DNA from: Nitzschia sp. DOCU1
Taxonomy: Eukaryota > Bacillariophyta > Bacillariophyceae > Bacillariales > Bacillariaceae
Assembly: GCA_951394045.1 (NCBI GenBank)
Contig: OX595986.1
Span: 3,315,534-3,379,533 of the forward strand
Direction: 5' to 3'
Length of the DNA: 64,000 bases
The notes under the pieces are model-generated. The model ran no database searches, was not told where the DNA came from, and saw only the letters and a program-made list of their open reading frames with translations. Position 1 is the first letter of the stretch, and the number at the start of each line of letters is the position of its first letter. The position numbers were made by a program, and so were the translations under genes. This document shows, in pieces, positions 8,865-20,305 of the stretch.

Positions 8865-11800
8865 TCATATCGTCTCGTCCATCGCGTACAACGAAATATT
8901 TCGAGGATAGGTCGAGTTGTCGTCTTGAGCAAGATATCGCTGGATACGGATGCCTCGCTGGATCTTGGCTTCGACGATACTTTCCTGCACTTTATTGAAT
9001 GCAAGAGTCACTGCCTTGTTGTCCTCAAACCAAACATCCAGCGAACTCAGCCACTGCTTGAGATGTACGAGCGGGCCTTCGTCTTGGAGTTTGGGAGACT
9101 CCTCAAACAAAAAGAGTCCTGGTGGAGCCTGGTCGGGGCCTATGTGTGATACAATCAACCGACGCGCTGTAGTGTCAGCACGGGCACCAGCGGCATCCTT
9201 CTCGACGATGATGCGTTCCAGTTGACATCTCGTCACAACACGACCGTCTCCGGCCGCTCGCCTCTCGGGTTCAGCGAGGACAAAATGACGTCCGAAAAGC
9301 ACCAAGTATAGCGATTGCCATGTTATTCCTTGAGAGACAACTTTGGCACCAGCTGCGGAGAATAGGGGTGCGCATGATGGTGGAACTTCGCACACACAGG
9401 GAAAAGCCATGTGTCCAACAAGACTGACAACCTTACCGGGCTCGGCATCGATATGAACCGCGTCACCATCAAAACCAAACAAAGCTTTCGAAAAATGTTC
9501 TGAAATATGTGCGTACACACATGTTTCGTTCTTGGTCGAAACGACGTATCCATCTCTCTTCACGGCAAATCCCGCCATCTTCGCCAAGTCTCGAATAGTG
9601 TTTCCCCTGCCGTCGACGAGCGAGTTGAGCATTGTGCTGAAAGCGTCTACATTAACAAGCACAGTGAGAATCAAAGCCACCAAAGGAGCAAAAGGAAGGG
9701 CACAAGTCGTTCTTACCAAGCTTGACCCACGCTCTAGCACTGCTCATAGCTGTGCGCAACGCTCCTTCTGCTTCATCTCCATCCAAGGGAGGGAAGGCAC
9801 AGCATCGAGCGCACATCTCCGAGTAAGTACTGCTTTCTGTGACCTTTACCCCGTAGCCTGGAAGATCGGCGACACGATGCATTGATTTGAACTCCACCAA
9901 ATCGTTCAATACGCATGGAGACTTAGCAATGTCTCCGTAGCCACGGAACAAAATATCCATAATTGTACCTTCAATCTTAGTACCATCGCGTGGCTTTGAT
10001 TCACCCAACCCCTTTACAATCTTTGAGAGCTTGGACCCTGCAAAACGTTCTACAGAGTGCGGAATGTCAGAGAGAAACGCAGCGCCTTGTCGACATCGTT
10101 TATCAATCCTCTTGGCAGCTTCCAACAAGGCTTCGGGGTCACCGCGAATGATGCATAATAGAGCATGCGCGGCTGCCAAATCATATTCCAACTCCCAACT
10201 TCCCTTGCCAGCTGGCATGGCCCTCAGAATACAGCTTCGAAAGGCTGACAAGACCTCGCTGCGGTAACCGTGGCCGATTCTTCCAGTACCGGCATCCCCT
10301 AATGTATGCCGCGAATGCCCTGCCGTTGTACCACCGCCAATGTCTCTGTCATCGAGTTGTGCCAGGAAGGAATTGGAGGACCGTTCATCAAGGGGGAGAT
10401 TATCTTGGAACTTTTGCAGATCACTACCAAATAGAATATCGGAAAGAAATTTTGCTGGAAACTTTGAAACGGCAGTTTCGACTGCGAGTATCGACATTGG
10501 CCTCAGGTCGGAAAGTTGACTGCATAACGAAAAGCATTTAAAGATTGCTTTGCGGTAGGGATTTTGTCGTGTTCGCGCCACCAAGCTAGCATCGTTGCCC
10601 CGAAATTCCAAGATTTCAGACAAGGCGGGTGCGAGTACAAACACGCACGACGTTTCACTTTTGGAGGCATTCTTGGAATTGCTCGAGGAGCACTTTTGTC
10701 CTGTAATTGCTCCAAAGACGTAGGTCGACCGGTCCGTCATAGTTTTCATGCCCCCTCCCACGACATCCACTGGATCAATTCGAATTTGTACCTTGCCATC
10801 GGGATCCAAACAAGCCACATCTGCCTTGGCGCGAATCATCGTTTCACCCGTCGCCTCGGGAGCAAGGGGATGAAATAGGGCCGTAAATAATAATCTCAAC
10901 AAAGGCGGGTTGGTCAAAAAAGAAAAGGCTGCCGTCAAACAGAAAATGGCGGATTTTGCGGGGGCCGAAATTATAGCATTTTCGGTGGCCGTCACATCGG
11001 AGTCTCCGATCGGTCGCCCCGCCGTGTGATCATTCAAAGGATCCGCAAAGAGCACTTCGTCAGGTACCGGCGATCGTTGGAAATACAGGAGGAGCGGCTG
11101 CAGTAACAGTGGATAGACAAAGGTCGCAAACATCATTTCAATCATTTGTTCATTGAGTGACGTCAACCCCACTTTGAGCACGTCTTCCAGCAATAAAAGT
11201 TCATCTTGCACGTTGTAGGCAGTGTCATTAAAAGAATCTGACGCCTTTTGCCTTCGAGCCTTTTCTTTGGCGCGGGCCACCTTGCTACTGGCGGCAGTAC
11301 TGGACGCCTCTCCCTCGTCTTGAGAAGTTGACCTCGTGGGAACCCCATCCATGTCTCGAAATTGTTCTTCCAAGACACCCCAGAGTTGTGCCAACTTTGT
11401 AAAAATAGGTGACGCCAAACGTTCGACCCGTGCGGGAGTACAAACATATTGAGCAATGGCCACTCGTTCTTTCAACGGCAAAGGCTTGGCATTGTGCAAA
11501 ACACCATCCGGTGATTTCCCCAAATCGGCACCATCATCATCCTCCTCGTCTCCCATCGGTGTGACCGTAGCCAGACGAAGTGTATTCAAACATATATTCA
11601 TAGCCGTAACGCGGACAAAGGAATCCTGATGGGCCGAGCAAAATTCCAGAGCTCGTTCGTACAGAGGAAATTCCACCTTGACCGTTTTGACCGAAACGGG
11701 CCGGTCCGCGTTGGGAGTGGGCAGTTGCGCCGTCGCGGGTGTTTCATCCATGGGACGATCTTCATCTTCATCCACATTATCTTGAGGATTATCAAAGTGT

Positions 11801-12873
11801 GGAGTTGTATCCAAGACGATAATATCTTCCACATCTTCCGTCGGAACATCGGATGGATACGTCAAAAAGAACTGCAAGGTTTCAGCATTCATGCGCAAGG
11901 CTAAGGATTTCAAAAAGGTGACAACGTGGGTTGTCAGTTCGGCTAGTTCGGGACTAGCAAACCGCCGTGACGTGTCGGCACTTTTGGTATTCCGTCGTTC
12001 TGCCATTTGATAGAGATCAAGTGGAATTCCAATGAGCTGCGTCACATGATTGTTGGATAGAATAAAAAACAAGGAAGTAGCCCTGGATACATTTTGAACC
12101 AAGATGGAGACGGATTGAATGGCTTGTGTGGCAATCGGCAAGGGAGGCAAAAGTCTGTATTCATGTTCTTCCAATGCAATGGGAGGACGACGCGGCACCG
12201 CATCCTCGTCCAATGTCTCGTCGTTCTCTGCATATAGTTCCGTCGGTTCATTGAGTTGTTGAATGACAACAGGATGTGACATCAAGTCAAAGGCGTTTCC
12301 CGTCAGTATATTTGTAATAGTGGCCAGTCCTTGTCGCTCAAAAAACGTATCAAAAATGGCCATGTACTCTTGTGCTTGTGCGTCATCTTTTCCGTGGGAG
12401 CGTTCTCCAATAATGACAAGTTCTGCCACTCGACGAATCGTTTCTACATAGTCGGCCACTCGTTCCGATGACATGGGCACAAATTTCGCATCCTGCTCTT
12501 CCCAGCGATTTTTGTGTTTGTTAAAGTAGGATCCAGAGGATCGACTACTCATGCCACTGTTAGGGGCACTGGGAGGTCGACCCGTCGCATTACCCGATGT
12601 AGTAGTAGGCGCTGGAGTAGAGGTTGCAATGGCCGGGTCATCTCCTAAACTCGAACTTCGACTGCCTCGAAATTTCTTGAGCGAGTCCAACACGCTGGAA
12701 CGTCGTGCTTTCCCTTCGGGTGCAGGAGGTCGAATCGATTCCACGTACTCGTTCATGCTGGATTCAATCAATGTATCCAATGAATCTAATAAATGATTCA
12801 ACTCTTGCAAGGGAGAACTAAAGGATTTTGTTTCTTCCTTCTTGGGCATACTGGATGCCCTGTTGCGAAACAT
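8865..12873 (-). CDS. CLEC16A/GOP-1-like protein (FPL domain)
   Basis: A 1312-residue protein in two exons, 12873-9717 and 9646-8865, joined across a 70-nt GT-AG intron (9647-9716). The frame opens at TTG; the first ATG is at 12873. The N-terminal part matches the CLEC16A/Ema/GOP-1 family (GFS9/TT9 in plants): a short helical start, VADYVETIRRVAELVIIGE, an FDTFFERQGLATITNIL segment, SLFFILSNNHVTQLI, FLKSLALRMNAETLQFFL with a YP after it, and LYERALEFCSAHQDSFVRV. These align with the CLEC16A block that gives the FPL domain its name. CLEC16A proteins act on endosomes/lysosomes in membrane trafficking and mitophagy. Residues 60-120 are a serine-rich disordered insert; acidic inserts interrupt the conserved part. 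It shares a promoter region with the GT64 gene. Confidence 0.8.
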
Positions 12874-13343
12874 GATGACAGCGTTGACCTGCAATGCTCA
12901 GGCTTTGAGCAAAACTAGACAATACTCAACAGATAACAATTCAAATTCAGCCACAAATGCGAGCGAACGAAAAGGATGCGCGTCAGGATAGGTGTGATAA
13001 TCTCTACCGTGTTTATGACAACGAGGAGAGAGATCGTCGACTCCTTCTCCCCATCATCATTGTCATCGTCTGTCATGGTCATTTTTTTCCGCTTCTTCCG
13101 TTGAGAGCGCGTGTACTTTTTGTACGGGCACGGCGGCAGGTCTACGTTTGACTCATTCGACTGGTTTTCCCGCAGAAAAGAGAGGGATTTGGAAGAGGGG
13201 CATATTAGTGTGACATCACTGAGATATTTGTTATTAACTGTCTGTGTCTTACACGACATACACCTTGCCAATTTGAATCTACTGGGTCGACTTTTGCGGG
13301 CTGTTGTTTGCATCGATGGGGGCATCTCTGATGATGAGATACA
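12874..13343. other. Divergent intergenic region (470 bp)
   Basis: Between the CLEC16A-like gene (minus) and the GT64 gene (plus). It includes TCATCAT/TCATCG-rich sequence around 13045-13080. I see no gene or RNA in it. Confidence 0.4.
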
Positions 13344-13439
13344 ATGTTGCAATGTTATTCAGTTTCAACTCCAAGGTTGGTCTCTTTCAAGTACCCGTCG
13401 CATGCTTTGATGCTAGCTTTGTTCGCTACATCTGACACT

Positions 13440-14669
13440 ATGAAGTCTGCGTCACTGACGCACCGAGCCGTCGAGTCGTCGTCCTTCCTTTCTCGGCCAC
13501 CTGACAATAATCATGAAACAAATGACGGAGTGGTCAAGATATCCTCGGAAGAAGAAAACAAATCGTATCGACGACAAATACCCAAAAAGGCAACCCCCAT
13601 CTTGTATTTGCGTCGACTCAAATATCTATGGGCACTTTTATCAGGAGGTTCCAAACTAGCGGCGACTTTGGTATTGGTGTTTCTTTGTCAACACATTGGA
13701 TTGGGAGTTTGGGATCGGCTCTTTTACAAAGTCGGCGGATCGAAGGAAGTCAAGCCAGAGGCCTACTTTGCAGTGGCAATCAACACTTACAAACGTCCCC
13801 ACATGTTACGGGAAGCCGTCCAACATTATGCGGATAGCTGTGGACGACATGGCGGCGTGTCGCAAGTGTTTGTGATTTGGGCGGAACAAAATGCAGATAA
13901 GATTCCTTCTCCAGAGTCCTTTTTTGAGGAACCTCGATTTCGATCCAAGGTTCTAGAAGAGAATCGAGCCAAGGTTGAGGTGCTACAAAAGGATAAAGAT
14001 TCCCTGAATAGTCGATTTGAACCGATTCCACAACTGGAATCGACAGCTGTGTTTATGGTCGACGATGACATACGTGTGCCTTGCCATTCACTGTGGCAAG
14101 GATTTCAAGCTTGGAAGACACGTCCGGATTCCATGGTGGGATACTATCCGAGATTGTCGTCGCCGCCACGATCCGGTAATAACGGCCTCATTTATCACAC
14201 ATGGCCGGTTGTTTTTTGGCGACAATCCTTCAATTTTGTCTTGACCAAGGCTAGCTTTTTGCATTCTCGGTACTTGCAATTGTATACGGACGACGCAACG
14301 TTTCCCCGCGAGGTCAAGGACCACATTGATCAGCACAAGAACTGTGAAGATATTGCCATGTCCATGCTAGTGGCGAATTACACACGCCATCAGATGAGTT
14401 CCCCGGCACCCCCCATTTACGTGGAAGGAAGTGTGAGTGACAGAGGATTGATTGGTGGGATTAGTACAGGGACGGGACACATGACCACGCGGTCCGAGTG
14501 TTTGACCGTATTGACTGCGATTCTCAAAGGGCATGGATGGAAAGCTCCTTTGGACTATGAGGTCGCACTACGACCGAATGCATGGATAAAGCATGCACCT
14601 GGAATCTGGTGGCAATATCGGCCCAGTAATTTCTTTGAATGGTTTGCATTTGAGAATACATTTACATAG
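13440..14669 (+). CDS. GT64 exostosin-type glycosyltransferase, type II Golgi membrane protein
   Basis: From ATG 13440 the product is 409 residues; an upstream in-frame ATG at 13344 would add 32 residues and cannot be excluded. The chosen start gives normal type II topology: a basic cytosolic tail, one transmembrane helix (about residues 65-83, LAATLVLVFLCQHIGLGV) and a lumenal catalytic domain. The domain is family GT64 (C-terminal exostosin, EXTL2-like): AINTYKRPHMLREAVQHY at its start, the metal/UDP-binding VDDDIRV motif, a WQGFQAW segment, a VGYYPR segment, FVLTKASFLHS, and a C-terminal ENCEDIAMSMLVAN-type region (here NCEDIAMSMLV), the usual donor-binding acidic site. GT64 enzymes transfer GlcNAc or GalNAc from UDP-sugars; in algae the acceptor is unknown. 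Activity looks intact. Confidence 0.85.
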   Translation: MKSASLTHRAVESSSFLSRPPDNNHETNDGVVKISSEEENKSYRRQIPKKATPILYLRRLKYLWALLSGGSKLAATLVLVFLCQHIGLGVWDRLFYKVGGSKEVKPEAYFAVAINTYKRPHMLREAVQHYADSCGRHGGVSQVFVIWAEQNADKIPSPESFFEEPRFRSKVLEENRAKVEVLQKDKDSLNSRFEPIPQLESTAVFMVDDDIRVPCHSLWQGFQAWKTRPDSMVGYYPRLSSPPRSGNNGLIYHTWPVVFWRQSFNFVLTKASFLHSRYLQLYTDDATFPREVKDHIDQHKNCEDIAMSMLVANYTRHQMSSPAPPIYVEGSVSDRGLIGGISTGTGHMTTRSECLTVLTAILKGHGWKAPLDYEVALRPNAWIKHAPGIWWQYRPSNFFEWFAFENTFT

Positions 14670-14890
14670 CAGATTCTGTAACTATTGTCGAACAGATTGG
14701 GGCCTACAACGATGATCGCAAGTAGCAGTAGAAGTAAGGCGCCTAGAATCCGATTGTTCCCACCACGAAAAAACACTAAAACCACGCACTGTCTTAGAGA
14801 ATCGTTCTCATTCTTCCGATTAATAGAATACTATGTACTATACAGTGTTAGAGATCATAACTCCTGTACTTCTGAATTTGCTCTTTGGGT

Positions 14891-15508
14891 CTAAACGAGG
14901 TCCGGGCAATCGTTTCGTTTGTGCCCGATGGTGGCACAACTGGAGCAAATTTCCACACATCCTCCCTCCTTGGGCTCTAGTTGAGACAAGTTGTATGCCG
15001 TAATGACACGCTCTTCGTAGGATGTTCCGCTCAAAGGTCCAAACGAACGATTCTGTTCAAAATCGTCGGGAACGTTGAAGTTTTCTAGCACCAACTCGAA
15101 CGTCTTTTGCACCTTTGGTGGCAAGGAGGCAACTCCTCGTCGTTTGTACGACAAGTTTTTATGAATATACGTGGGAACGTAGGCATCTTCCTTCTTTTCT
15201 TCCTTTTGCAGATCGTAACGTTCACTCAATCGTGTCTTTTTCAACGGGGGGCTGACGACTTGAACTTCGTCGTCGTCCTCTTCAGCCTTGTCGGGGGTAA
15301 CAACTGGTTTGCCCTTGGGTGAAAAGAAGTCATGATTCACTTTTTGCTGCTTTCTCGCCTTTCGAGGCGTCTCGAGAACAACATTGGCGCTGGAGCTGGT
15401 CTGGTTGGTCGTCGACACCGCATCCGTAGATTCCGCGTGGGCAGCAGGCGCTCCTTGTCGGAACAAGCGACGCTTGGCATTGGTGTTTCGTTTCGTGGTC
15501 TCAGACAT
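14891..15508 (-). CDS. Small zinc-knuckle protein, probably nuclear
   Basis: A 205-residue protein starting at ATG 15508; the frame is open further upstream to 15601, but only with a TTG-type start. It is basic and low in complexity at the front (RRLFRQG, then serine-rich), with a KKTRLSERYD segment and acidic EEDDDEVQVV in the middle. The C-terminal 30 residues hold a zinc-knuckle-like CSSCATIGHKRNDC (C-x2-C-x4-H-x4-C form). Clustered lysines and arginines suggest nuclear location. A conserved-looking central block PTYIHKNLSYKRRGV is followed by a helix (TFELVLENFNVPDDFE). I do not recognise the family; RNA binding through the knuckle is the obvious guess. It converges on the GT64 gene with a 221-bp gap. 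Confidence 0.6.
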   Translation of the reverse strand: MSETTKRNTNAKRRLFRQGAPAAHAESTDAVSTTNQTSSSANVVLETPRKARKQQKVNHDFFSPKGKPVVTPDKAEEDDDEVQVVSPPLKKTRLSERYDLQKEEKKEDAYVPTYIHKNLSYKRRGVASLPPKVQKTFELVLENFNVPDDFEQNRSFGPLSGTSYEERVITAYNLSQLEPKEGGCVEICSSCATIGHKRNDCPDLV

Positions 15509-16127
15509 GATCAATAAGATTTTGCTGCGGACGTGGATAAATTCAAGATGAGTGCTTCGTTTGTTGTCTTTAATGATAACGTTGTTGTCCATGGGCACCA
15601 AATAGCAATGCTATTGTGGTTTTTGCCACCGACACTCCATAAAACACGCGGGAAGACTGGGCGGCGATTCCAGTTGGCGATTCGTGGTGTCGTGTACCGA
15701 CGAGTACATTTTCTACGTGCGACTTTTTCCGGGAAAATGATCGTGCTTTTCGGCGAGCGATCTTTGATTCGTTCGACTAACCTCCGGATCTTTTTGCCGA
15801 ACGCAATAATGTCATTTTTGTTTCTTGCTGGTTCATAGCCATGGCAACCCGCTATCAATGGGCTGGAGTGTGCTGATTGATTGCTACACGAAGACGGGGC
15901 ATAGCTGTCGCTGCAGGGTTCTCTATTTAAGATCTACCGATGTAAGTCTCGACGGTGTAAGCGCGACGATAAAATGAAAGCTCAACAATGACAACGAAGA
16001 CCATAGCATCGTTCTGGTTACGAGGACGCAAACACAAGGGGAGCTGGTCTACAATGGTGCTACGTCTTCTACTCCTGTCGCGAGTGTTAAAGTAAGGTCG
16101 TAAATATGTTCGAATGTCTGCCTAAAA
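15509..16127. other. Intergenic region (619 bp)
   Basis: Between two minus-strand genes: upstream of the zinc-knuckle gene and downstream of the SUN-domain gene. Open frames of about 100 residues occur on both strands around 15511-15858 but show no family resemblance and overlap each other, so I do not call them genes. No tRNA was found. Confidence 0.4.
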
Positions 16128-17634
16128 TTACCTAGAAAATACTTGCTCCCCGTGTACTCGGAATCGGTACATGCAAGTATAGTCCGGATTTCCGTGATTC
16201 TCTAGCACTTTGACTGTGATGGCGGCCACATCAATCTTTGGGGGCGCGCTGCAAGCGGCTGCTTCAGTCGAACACGAGGCGCCTTCTTCTTCTTCTTCTT
16301 CGTCGTCGTCCCCTAATTCATTTTCTTCTTTCTCTACAGCGGCAATTTTTGCTCCTGACTTGGCGACAAAGATACTATCAAAGGTTTGTACGGAGGGCCC
16401 ATCCACTCGATAATCAATTTGCGCCACTTCCATTGGGTCTTCCGCGTCAAACCCAAGCCCAGCACATTCTTCTTCCACGGGGCAGGGTGGATAGACAAAC
16501 ACTTTGAGTTTCTTGGGCGCCGATTCAAGCGCGTCTTCCGGCACAATAGTAAATGATACGTGATCAAGACTAAATGATTCAACTTTGATGGGATATGGCA
16601 GGCGAAATGTGACTTGACCCCGACTTCCTTGCATGGGCCAACATGATCCTGGCAAGACTTTCTTTTCCAAAATCGTTTCCGGGGGAGAAGTTTTTGCCCC
16701 ACTGAGATTCTGTAGAATACGAATAACGAACAAAACGGTGAGAAGCGACGCACCACCAAGATTACTCCGACCCTGTATTGTTAAGCAAGCACCTACGCAC
16801 CAAACTATGATAGAGATACGATGGAACTCCCACATTCCAATATTCCCATCCAGTGGGAAGCCAGCTTTCCCAGTCTTCAGGAATATACTTGCGCCACCAG
16901 ACATTTCCTAACAACTCGTGATCACCAGGCGGAGGAACATAGGTAAGTGAAGTCATGGAGTGCACAATTTCACCACCCTGCGCGTGGTCAATGATTCCAA
17001 TGCCATCCTGCGAGTATTTCGTGAGGGCGGCCTGGACATTTTGAACCACTTGTGTGGCAGTAGGACACCCTTTGGTAGAGGAACCTTTTCTTCCAGCAAT
17101 CGGTTTCAGAATTTCCATCTTGTATTCGTTCAGTTCATCTTGTAGGATTTTGAGCGCCCACTCGGACAATTCTGATTCCGAACCGCCGAGCACATTGGTG
17201 GGTTTGAATTTCTCTTCCAGATCCTCAATGCTGACAAATTCTTCGTCTTCCTCAGAGTCCTCTTCTTCTTTGCCTTCTTCCGTCAATTGTCTCAACAACA
17301 ATTCTTTTGTGAGGGTGTCATCGAGCCTCTCAATCAATCCTTCCAGTTGTTTGGCATTGGCACGCGCCACCAGTCGATCGACCGATTTTTCTTGTCGTTC
17401 CAACTGATGACGCAAGGTCTGAAGTCCCTCAATTTCACGTTGTAGACTTTCAATGGCTTCTGTCACACTCTTCTCTTCCATGGCGGCAAAGCTGTCTACC
17501 AGAAATGCTTGCGTCTCGTCCAGCAAAGACCGCACGGTCTCTTCGGTCATGCCATGGACACAACGATGATGATTCGTCCACAATAACAGTGATAACAGCG
17601 ATGCCAATGACCAGGTGTCGACAATACGTCTCAT
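16128..17634 (-). CDS. SUN-domain protein with signal peptide and coiled coil
   Basis: A 471-residue protein in two exons, 17634-16801 and 16709-16128, across a 91-nt intron (donor GTGCGT, acceptor TACAG; phase 0). Without this join the first frame stops soon after the splice site and the second has no sensible start. Residues 1-28 are a signal peptide or anchor; residues 30-115 form a coiled coil (EAIESLQREIEGLQTLRHQL); an acidic patch follows. The SUN (Sad1/UNC-84) domain spans roughly 280-471: SCWPMQGSRGQVTFRL, SLDHVSFTI, APKKLKVFVY, an inserted EEEEEE-type acidic run, and the diagnostic ending NPDYTCMYRFRVHG. SUN proteins sit in the nuclear envelope or ER lumen; signal-peptide-bearing members resemble the Slp1/SUCO (mid-SUN) ER type, though here the domain is C-terminal. 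Confidence 0.85.
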
Positions 17635-18120
17635 TTTAAGGAGTAAGTAGCTGAAGTGCCAGCAGCAGAGGGGTGCGATGAGGTAGCTTATAAGCTAAAA
17701 GTGATCCTAACGCATTCAAATGAATAGAGGGCATCCGTCATCGTCGCACCGCACAAAGATGTCGTCTGCGAGATTTTCGACTCCATGGACCAACCCACAG
17801 CATTATCGACTGCTCCGACCATACCAAAAGACGCAGGTTGAAATAGCAAGTAGGAAGTAATAAGACATATGCTACTTTAGCTAGAACAGAGCTCAGCGGC
17901 CGAAGTTCCCGGTTCGCCTCACGGTCGCTAGAGCAATATCAGCAGTCAAAGTTGTGCTGTAATACAGCCCGAACATCGACTTTAGTTGCTCCCTGCGCGA
18001 TAATGGACTTTCGTTGCTCCCGCACGATCATCGACGCTTGCTCGTTCCTACAGTAGCTAGTAGACATAAGCAAATCATAGACTGTTTGCTGTTATTCGTA
18101 GAGCCCCATTGCTTCGTTTC
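17635..18120. other. Intergenic region (486 bp) with a short imperfect tandem repeat
   Basis: Lies between the SUN-domain gene start and the DCP2 stop, both minus strand. It contains two adjacent imperfect 28-bp units (17978-18005 and 18006-18033), each beginning GACTTT followed by GTTGCTCCC, and a degenerate third start. No gene is supported. Confidence 0.4.
17978..18033. repeat. Two imperfect 28-bp tandem units
   Basis: Both units start GACTTT(A/C)GTTGCTCCC and continue with a C/G-rich part containing CGAT. They lie about 90-140 bp beyond the DCP2 stop codon. Possibly a minisatellite; function unknown. Confidence 0.5.
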
Positions 18121-19698
18121 TTAAAAAGAACCAAAATGTTCTTGCATAATTTCTTGTACATTGGGAATGCAAAAGTTGATTGGATTGGGCAACTTGGCGA
18201 CCCATTGTTGAATGAATTCCATGTCTTCTTCATATTGTTTTTGTAAACGTTGTTTTTGTTGGAAGCGTTCTTGTGAAGCCCGTGTGATTTGTTGATCTGT
18301 GAGAACATCCAAGTCGTCGTCATTGTCAGGTTGTTTGATTGTATCAACCACAGGGGCAGCTTTGCCACTGGTACTAGCAGCACTACCAGTAGTACCCCCC
18401 TTTTGTAGCATTTGCAAGAGAGCTTCACCCGGATTGATGGTACTTGTAGTCATGGCAGCAGTCGTATTTGCCGCTTCGGCGATGACTTCACCCCACGGCG
18501 TAGCTCCATCCGATGTGAAAAAGGGTGTCAATGGCAGCACATCATCATGATCACTGGACGCAGCACTTCTATCACTCTTGACCAATGGTTGATAGTTTTG
18601 AGACGCTCGTGTTTTGGAGATTTCTGGCAATAATCCATCGGCGGAATTCATAAATCCGCCCCCCACTACTCGGAAAGCATGTGGATCAATCCCTTGAAAT
18701 CCTTGTTCCGCGAACACATGTGGATTTCCGTCGTATGCCACTTTGCGTCCCAACAATTGTTCGTTTGCCAAGAACATTTCTTCTTCGGACCATCGAGCTT
18801 GGTCACCCACATTGGCTAATCCGGCATCTACCAATGGATCGGCCTGGTTTTGAATTCTACGCCCATTCGATTTGTCTCTGCCGGCGCTCTTGTCTCGAGT
18901 CGCACTCTTAGGACGTGGATTACTCTTGTTGTTATTTCCACGGCTCTTACTTCGTTTGTTTTTCTTTTGAGTGTGTTTACGAATCCAGTGTCGCAATTTG
19001 CCCATGACGGGTAATACTCCGAACGTTTTCTTGGGCAAGGCATCTAAACTAAACCATTCGACTTTGGATACTTCTTTTCGTGCCACGGGCGCAAAGGAAA
19101 AATCAGTCGGCACTCCACTGCAAACGTAATAGGTACGACGTTTTCCATTGGCTTCTTGGTAAGAAAGTGCGTGTTCCGAGACGTTCCACGACGTCTTATC
19201 CAAATCTTTGGCAGCTCCCATGGCGGCCATGCAATCAAACCCCGTTTCTTCATAACATTCCCTCGAAGCACTCTGGAGGGGAGACTCGCCTTGATTAATC
19301 TTGCCTGCTGGCAAAGTCCATGTCGATCCCGTCCACGTTTGACACAAAATCATCTGTTCACACGCAGCGTCCATCAAGATCATGCCGTAGGTACTAATTT
19401 GACGTTTGTAAGCCGAAAATTGTTGCCACATGTCGTTAAAGCGACTGGAATCCAACAATGGCGAAAATTCAAAGAGACGTATGGCAAAGGGCTTGAGATT
19501 CGAATACCGAGGCAAGAGCGCTGCCTCTTGTTCTGTCAAGTTGTCACAAATGTGATCTTCATAAAACCACCAGGCTTGTTCAATCTGAAAAAAGATGCGA
19601 TCGGCACTCGCCAATTCCTCGGCGGGTAAATTCAGCAAGAAACGAGTATGAACATCATCTAAGCAATCTTCAAACGAAAGAACATTTTCAGTAGCCAT
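18121..19698 (-). CDS. DCP2: mRNA decapping enzyme DCP2
   Basis: A 525-residue protein, ATG at 19698. It has the full Dcp2 architecture: an all-helical Box A regulatory domain (residues 1-95, including FLLNLPAEEL and FFQIEQAWWFYEDH, the DCP1-binding and substrate-clamping surface), a Nudix hydrolase domain with the Nudix box GKINQGE...RECYEETGF (about 132-154) whose glutamates bind the catalytic metals, and Box B around 225-245 (GVLPVMGKLRHWI) which contacts RNA. Dcp2 cleaves the m7G cap to start 5'-3' mRNA decay in P-bodies. The tail (from about 245) is long, basic, then serine/glutamine-rich and disordered, as in yeast and plant Dcp2. All catalytic residues look intact. Confidence 0.95.
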   Translation of the reverse strand: MATENVLSFEDCLDDVHTRFLLNLPAEELASADRIFFQIEQAWWFYEDHICDNLTEQEAALLPRYSNLKPFAIRLFEFSPLLDSSRFNDMWQQFSAYKRQISTYGMILMDAACEQMILCQTWTGSTWTLPAGKINQGESPLQSASRECYEETGFDCMAAMGAAKDLDKTSWNVSEHALSYQEANGKRRTYYVCSGVPTDFSFAPVARKEVSKVEWFSLDALPKKTFGVLPVMGKLRHWIRKHTQKKNKRSKSRGNNNKSNPRPKSATRDKSAGRDKSNGRRIQNQADPLVDAGLANVGDQARWSEEEMFLANEQLLGRKVAYDGNPHVFAEQGFQGIDPHAFRVVGGGFMNSADGLLPEISKTRASQNYQPLVKSDRSAASSDHDDVLPLTPFFTSDGATPWGEVIAEAANTTAAMTTSTINPGEALLQMLQKGGTTGSAASTSGKAAPVVDTIKQPDNDDDLDVLTDQQITRASQERFQQKQRLQKQYEEDMEFIQQWVAKLPNPINFCIPNVQEIMQEHFGSF

Positions 19699-20305
19699 GA
19701 TAGGATAGTGATGGTAGGTTAGGATTTAGACTGGGACGGTGAATTGTGTGTGGATGCAATGCGAAAAAGTTCAATGATGGGACGTTTGGTCGAAGATTAT
19801 GGTAATGCTGGCTGCTTCTGACACGCAACAACCAAAAAGAAGTGCGCTCGCCGGGAATCGGACCCGGGACTTCCGCTTGGAAGGCGGAAATTTTACCACT
19901 AAACTACAAGCGCTTGACTCCTTGGACTACTAATAAACAATGTAAAAGACAAAAAGATATCTGTTTTTGACTGCTCCGACCAAGCGCCAGAACTGCCCTT
20001 GCCATCTTTCTGCGCGCGCAAGCCCAACTACCATTGTGACACGCATGAACCAATGAACGGACGCCGACACAGCTGGCCCTCCCAGCTGATGTGCTGTGCC
20101 ATCACGTCGGCTCTTTCAAATATTCGAGAGAGAAGAACAAACCAAAACGAACAATTGCAATGTTGGTGGGTGTCGTCGTCAGCACCATATTGGCGAGCGA
20201 AAGAATCTTGTTTGGAGAAAGATTGCAATATCCATTCCCTTTCACAGAACAAATATAGCATCTTCTATCTCCAAGTTTATCTTATTGTTCATTTTGGAAA
20301 ATAGA
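19699..20305. other. Divergent intergenic region holding a tRNA gene (607 bp)
   Basis: Between DCP2 (minus) and the LON-domain gene (plus). Apart from tRNA-Gly at 19843-19913 nothing recognisable is present; a short frame at 19999-20304 on the plus strand has no family resemblance. Confidence 0.5.
19843..19913 (-). tRNA. tRNA-Gly (anticodon UCC)
   Basis: A 71-nt cloverleaf read on the minus strand. The acceptor stem is GCGCTTG paired with CGAGCGC (one G-T wobble) with discriminator A; the anticodon stem TCCGC/GCGGA encloses the loop CTTCCAA with anticodon TCC; the T arm is CCGGG-TCCGATT-CCCGG, giving a good internal B box (GGTCCGATTCC), and the D-arm A box is TAGTTTAGTGG. There is no intron and no encoded CCA. 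Confidence 0.95.

Noticed and set aside
15511..15858. 115-codon minus-strand frame upstream of the zinc-knuckle gene
   Set aside because: Overlaps a 101-codon frame on the other strand; neither shows motifs or start context of a gene.
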